Source: Bradyrhizobium zhengyangense
Lineage (GTDB): Bacteria > Pseudomonadota > Alphaproteobacteria > Rhizobiales > Xanthobacteraceae
Direction: 5' to 3'
Assembly (NCBI RefSeq): GCF_022012435.1
Contig: NZ_JAKLUA010000014.1
Coordinates: 120,989 to 184,988, forward strand
DNA: 64,000 nt
The notes under the pieces were generated by a model, which was not told the DNA's origin, did not search any database, and saw nothing but the letters and a program-made list of their open reading frames with translations. Position 1 is the first letter of the stretch. Every line of letters starts with the position of its first letter. Below are positions 8,618 through 17,715 of this stretch, piece after piece. A program made the translations under genes and the position numbers.

Positions 8618-9001
8618 ATGCAACCCAAGAATCCCTTTGACTGGATGCTGTCCGAGGCCCTCGACCAGCTGACCCGCGCCGAACGGATGCGGCAGCAGTT
8701 CGGCCGTCAGGACACCTGCTGGGAGCCGCCGATCGACGTGCTTGAGACCGAGCATGAGCTTCTGATCCTGGTCGCGCTTCCCGGCGTCAATCCGGACAAT
8801 GTCGAGACCGTCATCCATGACGGCGTGCTGGTCATATCCGGCCAGCGCACGCTGCCGCCGGAGCTTCGCAACGCCCGCATCCACCGGCTCGAGCTGCCGC
8901 AGGGGCGTTTTGAGCGCCGCATTGCATTGCCCCTTGGCCGCTACGCCATCAGCCGCTTCGTGATGGACGGCTGCGTCGCGCTGCGCCTCGCCAAATCCTG
9001 A
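8618..9001 (+). CDS. Hsp20/alpha-crystallin family small heat shock protein
   Basis: A 127-residue cytoplasmic chaperone. The alpha-crystallin domain covers roughly residues 33-125: PPIDVLETEHELLILVALPG, VIHDGVLVISGQR and the conserved FERRIALP strand. The C-terminal I-x-I/V anchor of larger members is absent and the tail ends ALRLAKS, making it a short variant. An in-frame ATG at 8549 would add 23 residues with poor similarity, so the later ATG is preferred although its ribosome site is weak. lon starts 8 bases after the stop, implying co-transcription. Confidence 0.75.
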   Translation: MQPKNPFDWMLSEALDQLTRAERMRQQFGRQDTCWEPPIDVLETEHELLILVALPGVNPDNVETVIHDGVLVISGQRTLPPELRNARIHRLELPQGRFERRIALPLGRYAISRFVMDGCVALRLAKS

Positions 9002-9009
9002 GGTCGATC

Positions 9010-11397
9010 ATGGCCACCGAACAGATGAATACCGCACAGACCAATCCTGACGTGAATATCCCCGACGACGCACTGATCATCATCCCCGTGCGCGAGATGG
9101 TGCTGTTCCCCGGCGCCATCGCGCCGATCGCGATCGCACGCCCGAAATCCGTCGCCGCCGCGCAGCAGGCGCTGCGCGAGCAGCGGCCGGTCGGCATCGT
9201 GCTGCAGCGCAGCCCCGAGACCGACGAGCCCGGCCCTGATGATCTCTACAAGGTCGCGACCATCGCCAACATCGTGCGCTACATCACCGCACCCGACGGC
9301 ACGCATCACATCGTCTGCCAGGGCGTGCAGCGCGCGCGTATCCTCGACTTCCTGCCGGGGACGCCGTTCCTGGCTGCGCGCTTCCAGCAGATCCCCGAGC
9401 CGACCACGACCTCAGCCGAGATCGAGGCACGGGCGCTGAACCTGCAGCGCCAGGCCATCGAGGCAATCGAGCTGCTGCCGCAGGCCCCGCCCGAGCTGGT
9501 CGCGATGTTCCAGAGCACCAGTGCGCCCGGCGCGCTGGCGGACCTGGCGACGTCGTTCATGGACATCAAGCCGTCCGATAAACAGGAGGTGCTGGAGACC
9601 ATCGACCTCTCCTTGCGCGTCGAGAAGGTGTCGAAGCAGTTGGCCGAGCGGCTGGAGGTGCTGCGCATCTCCAACGAGATCGGCCAGAAGACCCGCGCCT
9701 CGTTCGACGAGCGGCAGCGCGAGGCGATCCTGCGCGAGCAGATGGCGACCATCCAGCGGCAACTGGGCGAAGGCGACGGCAAGTCTGCCGAGGTCGCCGA
9801 GCTGACGGCTGCGATCGCCAAGGCCAACATGCCGCCGGAGGCGGACGCGCACGCCAGGAAGGAGCTGCGCCGCTACGAGCGCATGCCCGAGGCTGCCGGT
9901 GAAGCCGGCATGGTCCGCACGTACCTCGACTGGCTGATCGAGTTGCCCTGGGCGCTCCCCGCGGAGAAGCCGATCGACATCAAGGAAGCACGTCGCATCC
10001 TGGATGCGGATCACTTTGGCCTGGAGAAGATCAAGAGCCGGATCATCGAATATCTGGCGGTGCGCAAGCTGGCGCCGCAGGGCAAGGCCCCGATCCTGTG
10101 CTTCGTCGGCCCGCCCGGCGTCGGCAAGACCTCGCTCGGCCAGTCCATCGCGCGTGCGATGGATCGCCCCTTCGTGCGCGTCAGCCTGGGTGGCGTGCAT
10201 GACGAGGCCGAGATCCGCGGTCACCGGCGCACCTATATCGGCGCGCTGCCCGGCAACATCATCCAGGGCATCAAGAAGGCGGGCGCCCGCAACTGCGTCA
10301 TGATGCTGGACGAGATCGACAAGATGGGCCGTGGCGTTCAGGGCGATCCTTCCGCCGCGATGCTGGAGGTGCTCGACCCCGAGCAGAACGGGACGTTCCG
10401 GGACAATTACCTGGGCGTGCCCTTCGACCTGTCGCGCGTCGTCTTCATCGCGACCGCCAACATGCTGGACCAGATTCCGGGTCCGCTGCTGGACCGCATG
10501 GAGCTGATCAGCCTGGCCGGTTACACCGAGGACGAGAAGCTGGAGATCGCGCGGCGGTATCTGGTGCGGCGGCAGCTGGAGGCCAATGGCCTGACGGCCG
10601 AGCAGGCCGACATCGAGCCGGATGCGCTGAAGCTGGTGGTCAAGGGTTACACCCGTGAGGCCGGCGTGCGTAACCTCGAGCGCGAGATCGGCAAGGTGTT
10701 CCGCCATGCCGCGGTGCAGGTCGCCGAAGGCACGACCACAAAGGTGGTGGTGACGGCGAAGGACATCGGCGACGTGCTGGGACAGCCGCGCTTCGAAGGC
10801 GAGATCGCGCAGCGCACCAGCATTCCGGGCGTGGCCACCGGCCTTGCCTGGACGCCTGTGGGCGGCGACATCCTGTTCATCGAGGCCTCGCGCGTGCCCG
10901 GCCGCGGCGGCATGATCCTGACCGGCCAGCTTGGCGAGGTCATGCGCGAGAGCGTGCAGGCCGCGCTGACGCTGGTGAAGAGCAAAGCGAACCAGCTCGG
11001 TATCGATCCCCAGCTGTTCGAGAAGAGCGACATCCACGTTCACGTTCCTGCGGGCGCAACCCCGAAGGACGGACCGAGCGCGGGCGTGGCGATGTTCACG
11101 GCGCTGACATCACTGCTCACCAATCGCACGGTGCGGAGCGACACCGCGATGACCGGCGAGATCTCGCTGCGCGGCCTGGTGCTGCCGGTCGGCGGCATCA
11201 AGGAGAAGGTGGTGGCTGCGGCCGCCGCCGGATTGAAGCGGGTGATGCTGCCGGCGCGCAACAAGCGGGACTATGACGACATCCCGAAGAGCGCGCGGGA
11301 CAACCTCGAATTCATCTGGCTGGAGCGCGTCGACGAGGCCATCGCCGCGGCGCTCGAGCCGGTGGGAGTCGATGCGAAGGTCGAAGCGGCGGAGTGA
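9010..11397 (+). CDS. lon: ATP-dependent protease La (Lon)
   Basis: 795 residues, the usual length for LonA. The N-terminal substrate-binding domain (IPVREMVLFPGAIAPIAIAR) is followed by a coiled helix region. The AAA+ module has Walker A GPPGVGKTS (367-375) and Walker B MMLDEIDKMG. The C-terminal serine protease domain has the catalytic serine in PKDGPSAGV (S690) and lysine in GGIKEK (K733). It forms a cytoplasmic hexamer that degrades misfolded and regulatory proteins. It follows hsp20 closely, which fits joint heat-shock expression, although no heat-shock promoter could be identified with confidence. Confidence 0.97.
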   Translation: MATEQMNTAQTNPDVNIPDDALIIIPVREMVLFPGAIAPIAIARPKSVAAAQQALREQRPVGIVLQRSPETDEPGPDDLYKVATIANIVRYITAPDGTHHIVCQGVQRARILDFLPGTPFLAARFQQIPEPTTTSAEIEARALNLQRQAIEAIELLPQAPPELVAMFQSTSAPGALADLATSFMDIKPSDKQEVLETIDLSLRVEKVSKQLAERLEVLRISNEIGQKTRASFDERQREAILREQMATIQRQLGEGDGKSAEVAELTAAIAKANMPPEADAHARKELRRYERMPEAAGEAGMVRTYLDWLIELPWALPAEKPIDIKEARRILDADHFGLEKIKSRIIEYLAVRKLAPQGKAPILCFVGPPGVGKTSLGQSIARAMDRPFVRVSLGGVHDEAEIRGHRRTYIGALPGNIIQGIKKAGARNCVMMLDEIDKMGRGVQGDPSAAMLEVLDPEQNGTFRDNYLGVPFDLSRVVFIATANMLDQIPGPLLDRMELISLAGYTEDEKLEIARRYLVRRQLEANGLTAEQADIEPDALKLVVKGYTREAGVRNLEREIGKVFRHAAVQVAEGTTTKVVVTAKDIGDVLGQPRFEGEIAQRTSIPGVATGLAWTPVGGDILFIEASRVPGRGGMILTGQLGEVMRESVQAALTLVKSKANQLGIDPQLFEKSDIHVHVPAGATPKDGPSAGVAMFTALTSLLTNRTVRSDTAMTGEISLRGLVLPVGGIKEKVVAAAAAGLKRVMLPARNKRDYDDIPKSARDNLEFIWLERVDEAIAAALEPVGVDAKVEAAE

Positions 11398-11401
11398 TGC
11401 G

Positions 11402-11557
11402 ATGAAGAAACTGCTGGAAGACGCAAAGCGATCGCGAAAAACGCAGAAGCTGCGCCAGCTGCTCGGCCGTGCCATCGACCGGGTGCGCGATGCACTTGCA
11501 GGACCTGAGCCGCGGCTTCAACCGATCCCGGTCCGGGTGAGGCGCCGCAAGGGCTGA
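11402..11557 (+). CDS. Small basic protein downstream of lon, unknown function
   Basis: A 51-residue, strongly basic frame (MKKLLEDAKRSRKTQKLRQL, then LGRAIDRVRDALAGPEPR and a VRVRRRKG tail). It starts 4 bases after the lon stop codon, with GGAG inside the lon 3' end at a good distance. The predicted helix and positive charge would fit nucleic-acid or protein binding, but no family is recognised. The bidirectional terminator just downstream marks the end of the hsp20-lon unit. Confidence 0.45.
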   Translation: MKKLLEDAKRSRKTQKLRQLLGRAIDRVRDALAGPEPRLQPIPVRVRRRKG

Positions 11558-11593
11558 TCCCCTCCGATCGGCCCCTGCGGTCCATTCAAACCA

Positions 11594-11622
11594 AAAGGCC
11601 CCCTCTCATCGAGGGGGCCTTT
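11594..11622. terminator. Bidirectional intrinsic terminator between lon and HU genes
   Basis: AAAGGCCCCCTC (11594-11605) and GAGGGGGCCTTT (11611-11622) form a perfect 12-base stem with a 5-base loop. A-rich sequence before and T-rich sequence after the stem let it act on both strands. It lies between two convergent transcription units. Confidence 0.9.
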
Positions 11623-11628
11623 GCGTTA

Positions 11629-11931
11629 TCAGGCCACGGCGTCCTTGGCGGCCTTGACGGGGCGGGCGCGGACGATCTTCCGGGCCGGCTTGGCCTTGAA
11701 CATCATCTCTTCGCCCGTGAACGGGTTGGTGCCCTTGCGCGCCTTGGTCGCGGGCTTCTTGATGACCACGAACTTGGCGAAGCCCGGCACCAGGAACAGG
11801 CCGTTCTTCTTGAGCTCCTTATGGCCGACGTCGGTCAGCGTCTCCATGACGCTCTTGACGTCGCGCTTGGAAAGCTCGGTGGCGGTCGCAATCTTTTCGA
11901 TCAACTGCGATTTGGACATTTGGGCTGGCAT
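11629..11931 (-). CDS. HU family DNA-binding protein
   Basis: A 100-residue nucleoid protein. MPAQMSKSQLIEKIATATEL is the helical dimerisation region, and KARKGTNPFTGEEMMFKAKP is the beta-arm signature of the HU/IHF family. The C-terminus carries an extra basic, alanine-rich tail (ARKIVRARPVKAAKDAVA) beyond the usual HU length of about 90 residues. The ATG at 11931 has GGAG nine bases upstream; the frame extends upstream without plausible coding sequence. It would act as an abundant architectural DNA-binding protein. Confidence 0.9.
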   Translation of the reverse strand: MPAQMSKSQLIEKIATATELSKRDVKSVMETLTDVGHKELKKNGLFLVPGFAKFVVIKKPATKARKGTNPFTGEEMMFKAKPARKIVRARPVKAAKDAVA

Positions 11932-12264
11932 CGTGTCTCCTCTGATTCGTTGCCGGTTGCATATTAGACCAACCGGCGAAGGCCTATAGCCTTCTGCACA
12001 GTTTTGTCGCGGTTTTACGGGCTTTTTTGGCCCCCTGAGACAAAAAACCCTGCATTTTAGCGGCTTCCAGAACGGATGGCGCCTCGCGCAGCTGTTTTTG
12101 CCTTGTTTCAAAGGCCCGCAAGCAGCCTTGCTAAAGCTGATTCGATGCTTTCGACAAGCGACGACCGGCCTCTTTGTGCGAGGAGAAGCGCGATTCACCC
12201 TGAAAAATAAGGCTTGATCGTCGCCCTGCGACGTTTTTCCCTGCTTTTTACGGGCCGCGGCGCA
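11932..12264. other. Intergenic region upstream of the HU gene
   Basis: About 330 bases between the HU start and the thiolase stop, both on the minus strand. It is lower in GC than its surroundings, with several A/T runs (CAAAAAACCC, TTTTTTGG on the plus strand). It should hold the HU promoter, but I could not single out a convincing -35/-10 pair. No RNA gene or protein-coding frame with a ribosome site was seen. Confidence 0.4.
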
Positions 12265-13497
12265 CTAGATGCGCTCGATGATGACGGCCGGAGCCATGCC
12301 ACCGGCCGCGCACATCGTGACGAGACCGCGCTTGAGGTCGCGCCGTTCGAGCTCGTCGAGCACAGTGCCGATCAGGATCGAGCCCGTCGCCCCGATAGGA
12401 TGACCGAGCGCGATCGAGCCGCCATTGACGTTGACCTTGGCGCGATCGAGCTTGAGATCCCTGATATATTTTTCTGCCACCACCGCAAAGGCCTCGTTGA
12501 TCTCGAACAGGTCGATGTCGTCGATGGTGAGCCCCGCCTTCGCCAGCACCTTGCGCGTCGCCGGCACCGGTGCGTTCAGCATCAGGGTCGGCGAGTCCCC
12601 CATATTGGCCATGGCGACCACGCGGGCGCGGGCTTTGAGGCCATGCGCCTTGGCGTAAGAAGGTGACGCCAGCAGGATCGCCGCGGCGCCGTCGACGACG
12701 CCCGACGAATTGCCGGCGTGGTGCATGAAGTCGATGTCGAGGTCAGGGTATTCTTGCAGGATCAGGCCGCGATAGGTCGTACCCTTGTCGTCCAGCGCAT
12801 AGTCGGCGATCGCCGGGAATGCCGGCTTCAGCGCCGCCAGCCCTTCCATCGTGGTCTGCGGCCGCGGATATTCTTCATGGTCGAGCGCGAGGCTGCCGTC
12901 CTCGCGATAAACCGGCACGAGGCTCTTCTTGAAATGGCCGCCGGCAATCGCTCGCGCGGCGCGCTTCTGGCTTTCAAGGCCAAGCGCGTCGACGTCCCGA
13001 CGCGTGATGCCTTCCAGCGTCGCGATCGCATCCGCGCAGACGCCCTGATGCGACTGCGGATGTTTTGCACGAAGCCGCAGATTGCCGGCGTCCATCATCA
13101 TCGGGCCGCCGCCGCGACGTCCCTCCATCGACATCATCTCGCAGCCGCCGGCGATGACGAGATCTTCCGCGCCCGCCATGATCGAGGAGGCCGCCATGTT
13201 GACGCTGGTGATGCCCGAACCGCAGAAACGATCCAGCGTCACGGCGCTGGCGCGCACGTCATAGCCGGCATCGAGCGCCGACATGCGGCCAAGATCGCCG
13301 CTTTGCGTTGCCACCTGCGCGCTGCAGCCCCAGACGATATCGTCGACATCGGCGGTGTTAATCCCGGTGCGATCGGCCAGCGCGCGCAGCACGGTGGCGC
13401 CGAGCTGCTGCGGATGAATGCCTGAGAGAGCCCCCTTGCCGGCCTTGCCGACGCCGCGCGGGGTACGGCAGGCATCGATGATCAGCGCGTCGGTCAT
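12265..13497 (-). CDS. Acetyl-CoA acyltransferase (thiolase)
   Basis: 410 residues in the cytoplasm. The nucleophilic cysteine is in RFCGSG (C92); the C-terminal motifs NGGSIALGHPIGATG and MCAAGGMAP hold the active-site histidine and second cysteine. It catalyses reversible thiolytic cleavage or condensation of acyl-CoA; the family cannot be narrowed to beta-oxidation or acetoacetyl-CoA formation by sequence alone. I chose the ATG at 13497, which has GAGG upstream, over the ATG 15 bases earlier, which has none. It is a single gene with no fatty-acid oxidation partners nearby. Confidence 0.9.
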   Translation of the reverse strand: MTDALIIDACRTPRGVGKAGKGALSGIHPQQLGATVLRALADRTGINTADVDDIVWGCSAQVATQSGDLGRMSALDAGYDVRASAVTLDRFCGSGITSVNMAASSIMAGAEDLVIAGGCEMMSMEGRRGGGPMMMDAGNLRLRAKHPQSHQGVCADAIATLEGITRRDVDALGLESQKRAARAIAGGHFKKSLVPVYREDGSLALDHEEYPRPQTTMEGLAALKPAFPAIADYALDDKGTTYRGLILQEYPDLDIDFMHHAGNSSGVVDGAAAILLASPSYAKAHGLKARARVVAMANMGDSPTLMLNAPVPATRKVLAKAGLTIDDIDLFEINEAFAVVAEKYIRDLKLDRAKVNVNGGSIALGHPIGATGSILIGTVLDELERRDLKRGLVTMCAAGGMAPAVIIERI

Positions 13498-13622
13498 GGG
13501 CGTTGTCCTCATTTTTATGGATGTTGAGGTCGTTGTGAATCAGGGGGAGAGCGGAGTCAATGCGCGGTGTTTAGCTCCCTCGTCCGGATTTTCCGCTACG
13601 CGTAAAATCCGGACTCAAGCCA

Positions 13623-15085
13623 TCACGCACCCGCGGCGTTCTTCGCGATGACGTTGCGGTAGAAGCTCGCGCTGAGTTTTGGTGTCCGCACCTGGGTGTC
13701 GAAATTGACGTGGTAGAGTCCGAAACGCTTGTTGAGGCCGAACACCCATTCGAAATTGTCGAGCAGGCTCCAGAGGAAATAACCGCGCACCGGCACGCCT
13801 TCCGCGGTGGCGCGCTGGAGCTGGGCAAGATAGTTGCGCAGATACATGATGCGGTCGGTGTCGTAGATCTTGCCGTCTTGCATCACCTGATCCTCACCGG
13901 ATGTGCCGTTCTCGCTGATATAGATCGCATCGGTCTTCCAGATCTTTGCGGCGAGCTTCGGCACCCAATAGATCGTCTCGGGTCCGACGCGCAGCCAGTC
14001 CGAGTTCATGTGCGGAAAGGATTTCGGGATCGGCAGCGGCATAAAGCCCGCGCCCTGGTCGGACGCGACAATGTAGTGCTGCGGCGCGTAGATGTTGAGG
14101 CCGAGGAAGTCGACCGGCGAGGAGATGATCTTCAATTCGCGTCGGTGTATTTCGGCGCGTCGCGGCCTGCATATTTCAGAAACGCGTCGGTATAGCGGCC
14201 GGTCATGATGACGTTGAGATAGCCGGCGTTCAGCTCGCGCAGCGCGATCTCGGCGGCACGGACGTTCTCGGGCGTGTCGATCGCGGGAATGCAGGCATCG
14301 ATGTTCTCGGCAGGTCCGACGCGCGTGCCGCGGCGGCCATGGGCGCGCACCGCCTGCACCGCGAGCCCATGCGCGAGCGCGCTGTTATGCCTGACCTGGT
14401 TCACGTCGACCTGCGGCAGCGTCAGGCCGGGCGCGTCGATGCCGATGCCATAGCCAAAATAAACGAAGCGGCCGCTCTCGTTCAGCGTAAACACGTTCTT
14501 GACGCGATCGGTGAGGTGCTCGGCGACATAGGCCGCGTAGTCGCCAAAGATCTTGCAGGTCTCGGTCGACCGCCAGCCGCCGAAGCGGTCCTGCAATGAT
14601 TGCGGCAGGTCCCAGTGATAAAGCGTCAGCCACGGGTCGATGCCGTTCTTCAGGAGCTCGTCGATCAGGCGATTGTAGAAGTCGAGCCCCTTCGGGTTCG
14701 GCTTGCCATCGCCGTCAGGAAACACCCGCGGCCAGGCCACCGAGAACCGATAGGCCTTGCAGCCGAGCTCCTTGATGAGTGCGATGTCATCCTTGTAGCG
14801 GTGATAATGCTCAGCGGCGCGGTCGCCATTGGTGCCGTCCTCGATCTTTCCGGGGATGCGCACGAACCTGTCCCAGATCGAGGCCCCTCGCCCGTCCTCC
14901 TCGACCGCGCCCTCGACTTGATAGGACGAGGTCGCGGTGCCCCAGAGAAAGCCTGCCGGGAAGCCGCCGGCGCTGCGCGGTGCCGCTGCCGGCTTGGCGT
15001 CGGCGATCTCAAGGGGACTTGCGATTCCGGCTGCGGATAGTCCCGCGACTTTCGCGAACTGGCGACGCGAGACCTTGTCCGACAT
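13623..15085 (-). pseudogene. Frameshifted Tat-exported GH1 beta-glucosidase
   Basis: Two frames together spell one glycoside hydrolase family 1 enzyme of about 487 residues. The first (15085 to 14132) starts with a twin-arginine signal (SRRQFAKVAGLSAAGIA) and contains FLWGTATSSYQVEGA and the acid/base motif TLNES. It stops at TGA 14134-14132. The second frame continues without a gap as KIISSPVDFLGLNIYAPQHY and carries the nucleophile motif YISENGTSG and the WSLLDNFEW signature. Loss of one base in GACGCGAATTGAAG at about 14135-14141 explains the break. The usual NEP of the acid/base motif is NES. Either a recent mutation or a sequencing error. A GGAGG site supports the start. Confidence 0.85.
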
Positions 15086-15139
15086 TGATGCTGCCTCCGG
15101 CTAATTGCTGCGGCGGCACAATGGCGGGTTGGAAGCCGT

Positions 15140-15180
15140 TTGAGAAGCGGTGACGCTGGAGATTGACGATGCAGAATTGC
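15140..15180. repeat. 41-base direct repeat, copy A
   Basis: TTGAGAAGCGGTGACGCTGG followed by AGATTGACGATGCAGAATTGC. It matches copy B at 17623-17663 at 35 of 41 positions, with the last 18 bases identical. It lies just beyond the 3' end of the winged-helix regulator gene, in the same orientation as copy B. Confidence 0.7.
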
Positions 15181-15244
15181 CGCCCGCTCAGACCCTCTGC
15201 GCACCATAAGCGGGCCCGCAGCATGGCTTGGCCGAACACGTCGA

Positions 15245-16825
15245 TCATTCCGGCAATCCGGCCTTGCGAAGAGCCGCATGATATCTGGTCCAACCAAGAT
15301 TTCGGCCCTCGATCGCGCGACCGATAACCAACAGTGTCATCTTGGGCGCGAAGCGCAGCCCTCGTTTGATCTGCTCTTTGGCTTGCTGCATCTGGCCGAG
15401 CTCGGCGAGGGCTGCCGCCATATAGAAATAGTTCTCGCATGAACTGAAGTTCATGCTGATGCCTTTTTCAGCACAGGCGACGGCTCCGGCGAAATCACCC
15501 GACACGAAGCGGCAGAGCGCCTGGCCTGCAACGAACAGGTAGGCCATCGGATCCCTCGGACTCAGCCGCAAGGCGGTCTCAACATGAGCCAGTCCGTCGG
15601 CCGGGCGGTCGATACTGGCGCAACTGATTGCCAGCAAGCCGTGCGCCATCGCCAGATTCGGATTGAGCTCGATTGCGCGCTCAAAAAGGCCAATGCTCGT
15701 CCGATGCCGGCCCATGAAATGAGATGCACCACCGGCCAGGAAAAGAGCCGTCGGATCGTCAGGCTGATCGCTGAGTGTTCGTTTGATGTCGGCTGACGCC
15801 TGCGCGGCGTCCTGGCGCCAGTCCGGCCCCCATTGCGTGTAGGCTCGATAGCCCAGCGCGAATGCCCGCAGTCCGTACGGCAGTCCAAATTCAGGAGCAA
15901 TCGCAATAGCCCGGTTGGCGAAATCGGCCGCGATGTCGAGATTTTCCTGAGCCAGGCTGGTGAGGGCCAACATGCCGCGCATGCTCAGACCCCATGCGTC
16001 CAGGCTGCTCGGCGGCTGACGTTTGTATGATTGAGCCTCCGCGAGCAGCAATTGCGGATGCAACGCCCCGACGATTCCGCTGGTGATGTCGTCCTGGACC
16101 GCGAACAGGTCGATGAGTTCCCTATCGAAATGAGCCGCCCACACCCTTTCGGCCGTGCTGGCCTCGACGAGCTGAGCTGTCACGCGAAGCTTCTGTTTCG
16201 CGCTACGAACACTGCCTTCGAGGATATACCGGACGCCGAGCTGTCGCCCGATATCGTCCAAGCCGGTCGCCTTCGCTCTATAGGCCAGCGTGGAACCCCT
16301 GGCGATCACCAGAAAATCGCGTGTCTGAGACAACAGAGTAATGATGTCCTCTGTCATACCATCCGCGATAAACTCCTGCGCGGGGTCACCGCTGAGATTC
16401 TGGAACGGCAATACGGCGATCGACGGCCTGCGCGGACCAGTGATCACCGGTGCGGATGGCCGCAAAGCATATTCGGTAGCCGCCTCGTCGTTCTGCCCGC
16501 CGAATTCCCGGACTGATCCAATGAACCGAACGCCCTTGCGCGGAAACGTCTTGATCAGACGTTGCTCGTCGCCGGAATCGCCGATCGCCTTCCGCAAGAC
16601 ATTCAAGCGTGTCGTCAGCGCAGCATCCGACACGCTCCGCCCATTCCAGATCGCCTCGACGAGATCGTCCTTGCTCACGACGCGGTTTCGGTTGCTGACA
16701 AGAAAGCTCAGCAGATCGAAAACCTGCGGCGCAACAGCTACGAGCTTTCGGTCGCGGCACAATTCACGCCGGTCCGTATCGAACTCGCAGTTTGCAAAGA
16801 CGTACCGCAAATGGCCCATCCTCAC
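15245..16825 (-). CDS. Winged-helix (OmpR/CadC-type) regulator with TolB-like and TPR domains
   Basis: 526 residues. Residues 8-105 form a trans_reg_C winged helix (VAPQVFDLLSFLVSNRNRVV, then KTFPRKGVRFIG). A middle domain (SIAVLPFQNLSGDPAQEFIA, DGMTEDIITLLS) is the TolB/FlgO-like segment typical of rhizobial adenylate-cyclase-like regulators. The C-terminal half is alpha-helical with TPR-like repeats (AMAHGLLAISCASIDRPADG). No transmembrane segment is seen, so it is probably cytoplasmic. The start is GTG with a weak ribosome site. It is divergent from the PPOX flavoprotein gene, a plausible regulatory target. Confidence 0.8.
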   Translation of the reverse strand: MRMGHLRYVFANCEFDTDRRELCRDRKLVAVAPQVFDLLSFLVSNRNRVVSKDDLVEAIWNGRSVSDAALTTRLNVLRKAIGDSGDEQRLIKTFPRKGVRFIGSVREFGGQNDEAATEYALRPSAPVITGPRRPSIAVLPFQNLSGDPAQEFIADGMTEDIITLLSQTRDFLVIARGSTLAYRAKATGLDDIGRQLGVRYILEGSVRSAKQKLRVTAQLVEASTAERVWAAHFDRELIDLFAVQDDITSGIVGALHPQLLLAEAQSYKRQPPSSLDAWGLSMRGMLALTSLAQENLDIAADFANRAIAIAPEFGLPYGLRAFALGYRAYTQWGPDWRQDAAQASADIKRTLSDQPDDPTALFLAGGASHFMGRHRTSIGLFERAIELNPNLAMAHGLLAISCASIDRPADGLAHVETALRLSPRDPMAYLFVAGQALCRFVSGDFAGAVACAEKGISMNFSSCENYFYMAAALAELGQMQQAKEQIKRGLRFAPKMTLLVIGRAIEGRNLGWTRYHAALRKAGLPE

Positions 16826-16968
16826 GCCGGCTGATCAGGTGCACCGCCCTCGTCCAGGACCCGCGGTGAAAGATTAGCGTTTGGTGAGAAAAAAGTCAGT
16901 CCGATATCAAGCGCGGCGCCGGAGGGCCTGGCACTGTTTCCGAACGGAAGATCGGATCGGAGACAGCG

Positions 16969-17595
16969 ATGTACCAGCCGGCAATGCCGATTACAAACGC
17001 CGCCGAGGTGCGAGCGATCCTCGGCTCGCCCATGCCAAATCAAGTAAACAAGGTCATCGATCACATCGACGATCACTGCAGGGCCTGGATCGCGCGAACA
17101 CCGTTCATCGTCATATCCAGCATCGGTGCCGCCGGGGCGATGGACATATCGCCCAAGGGGGACCCGCCCGGCTTTGTAAGAGTTCTCGATAAGCATACCC
17201 TGGCCGTTCCTGACCGTATTGGTAACCACCGTGGGGACACGGTTCTCAATATCCTCGACAATCCAAGTGTCGGAATCGTCTTCATCATACCGATGCGGCG
17301 CGAGGTCGTTCGCGTCAGCGGCACAGCGTCGCTTGCGCAGGATCCGGGTCTTCTCGAAGACATGGCGGTCAACGGCAAGCACCCCGATCTGGCGATCGTG
17401 GTGCGAGTCCGCGAAGCGTTCTTCCACTGCGGCAAATCCGTGATCCGATCAGGCCTGTGGGAGCCCGACCGCTGGAAGCCGGTCGAAGGCTTGCCGACCT
17501 ATGCCCAGGCGCTGAAGGATCACGCTGCCTCCCCGGACGCGCTGGACACCATACAGGCGCGCATCGATCACAACGAGGCCGAGCGTCTTTACTAG
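16969..17595 (+). CDS. FMN-dependent PPOX-type flavoprotein (pyridoxamine-phosphate-oxidase fold)
   Basis: 208 residues, cytoplasmic. The pattern FIVISSIGAAGAMDISPKGD, PPGFVRVLDKHTLAVPDRIG and HCGKSVIRSGLWEP is that of the pyridoxamine 5'-phosphate oxidase-like split-barrel flavoproteins of the MSMEG_1061 type, which bind FMN (or F420 in actinobacteria). The substrate is unknown. A GGAGACAGCG ribosome site supports the ATG. It is transcribed away from the winged-helix regulator, with about 140 bases between the starts. Confidence 0.75.
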   Translation: MYQPAMPITNAAEVRAILGSPMPNQVNKVIDHIDDHCRAWIARTPFIVISSIGAAGAMDISPKGDPPGFVRVLDKHTLAVPDRIGNHRGDTVLNILDNPSVGIVFIIPMRREVVRVSGTASLAQDPGLLEDMAVNGKHPDLAIVVRVREAFFHCGKSVIRSGLWEPDRWKPVEGLPTYAQALKDHAASPDALDTIQARIDHNEAERLY

Positions 17596-17622
17596 ACCGA
17601 TCAGCCTTCTGGACGGGCGGAC

Positions 17623-17663
17623 TTGAGAACCGCCGGCGCTGGAATTTGACGATGCAGAATTGC
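17623..17663. repeat. 41-base direct repeat, copy B
   Basis: TTGAGAACCGCCGGCGCTGG followed by AATTTGACGATGCAGAATTGC. It is the partner of 15140-15180 (35 of 41 identical) and lies 28 bases past the stop codon of the PPOX gene. The two copies bracket the regulator/PPOX gene pair. Confidence 0.7.
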
Positions 17664-17715
17664 ACTGCGCCCGCGCAGTGTGTCGCGGCGTGCGACGCCG
17701 CAATGACTTCCGCGC

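Noticed and set aside
9412..11043. A 543-codon open frame antisense to lon
   Set aside because: Long antisense frames are expected in GC-rich genes. Lon on the other strand is complete with all motifs, and this frame shows no family features or ribosome site.
13623..14135. Second half of the beta-glucosidase as a separate gene with a TTG start
   Set aside because: It has no ribosome site, lacks the N-terminal half of the barrel and continues the upstream frame exactly, so it is the 3' part of one broken gene.
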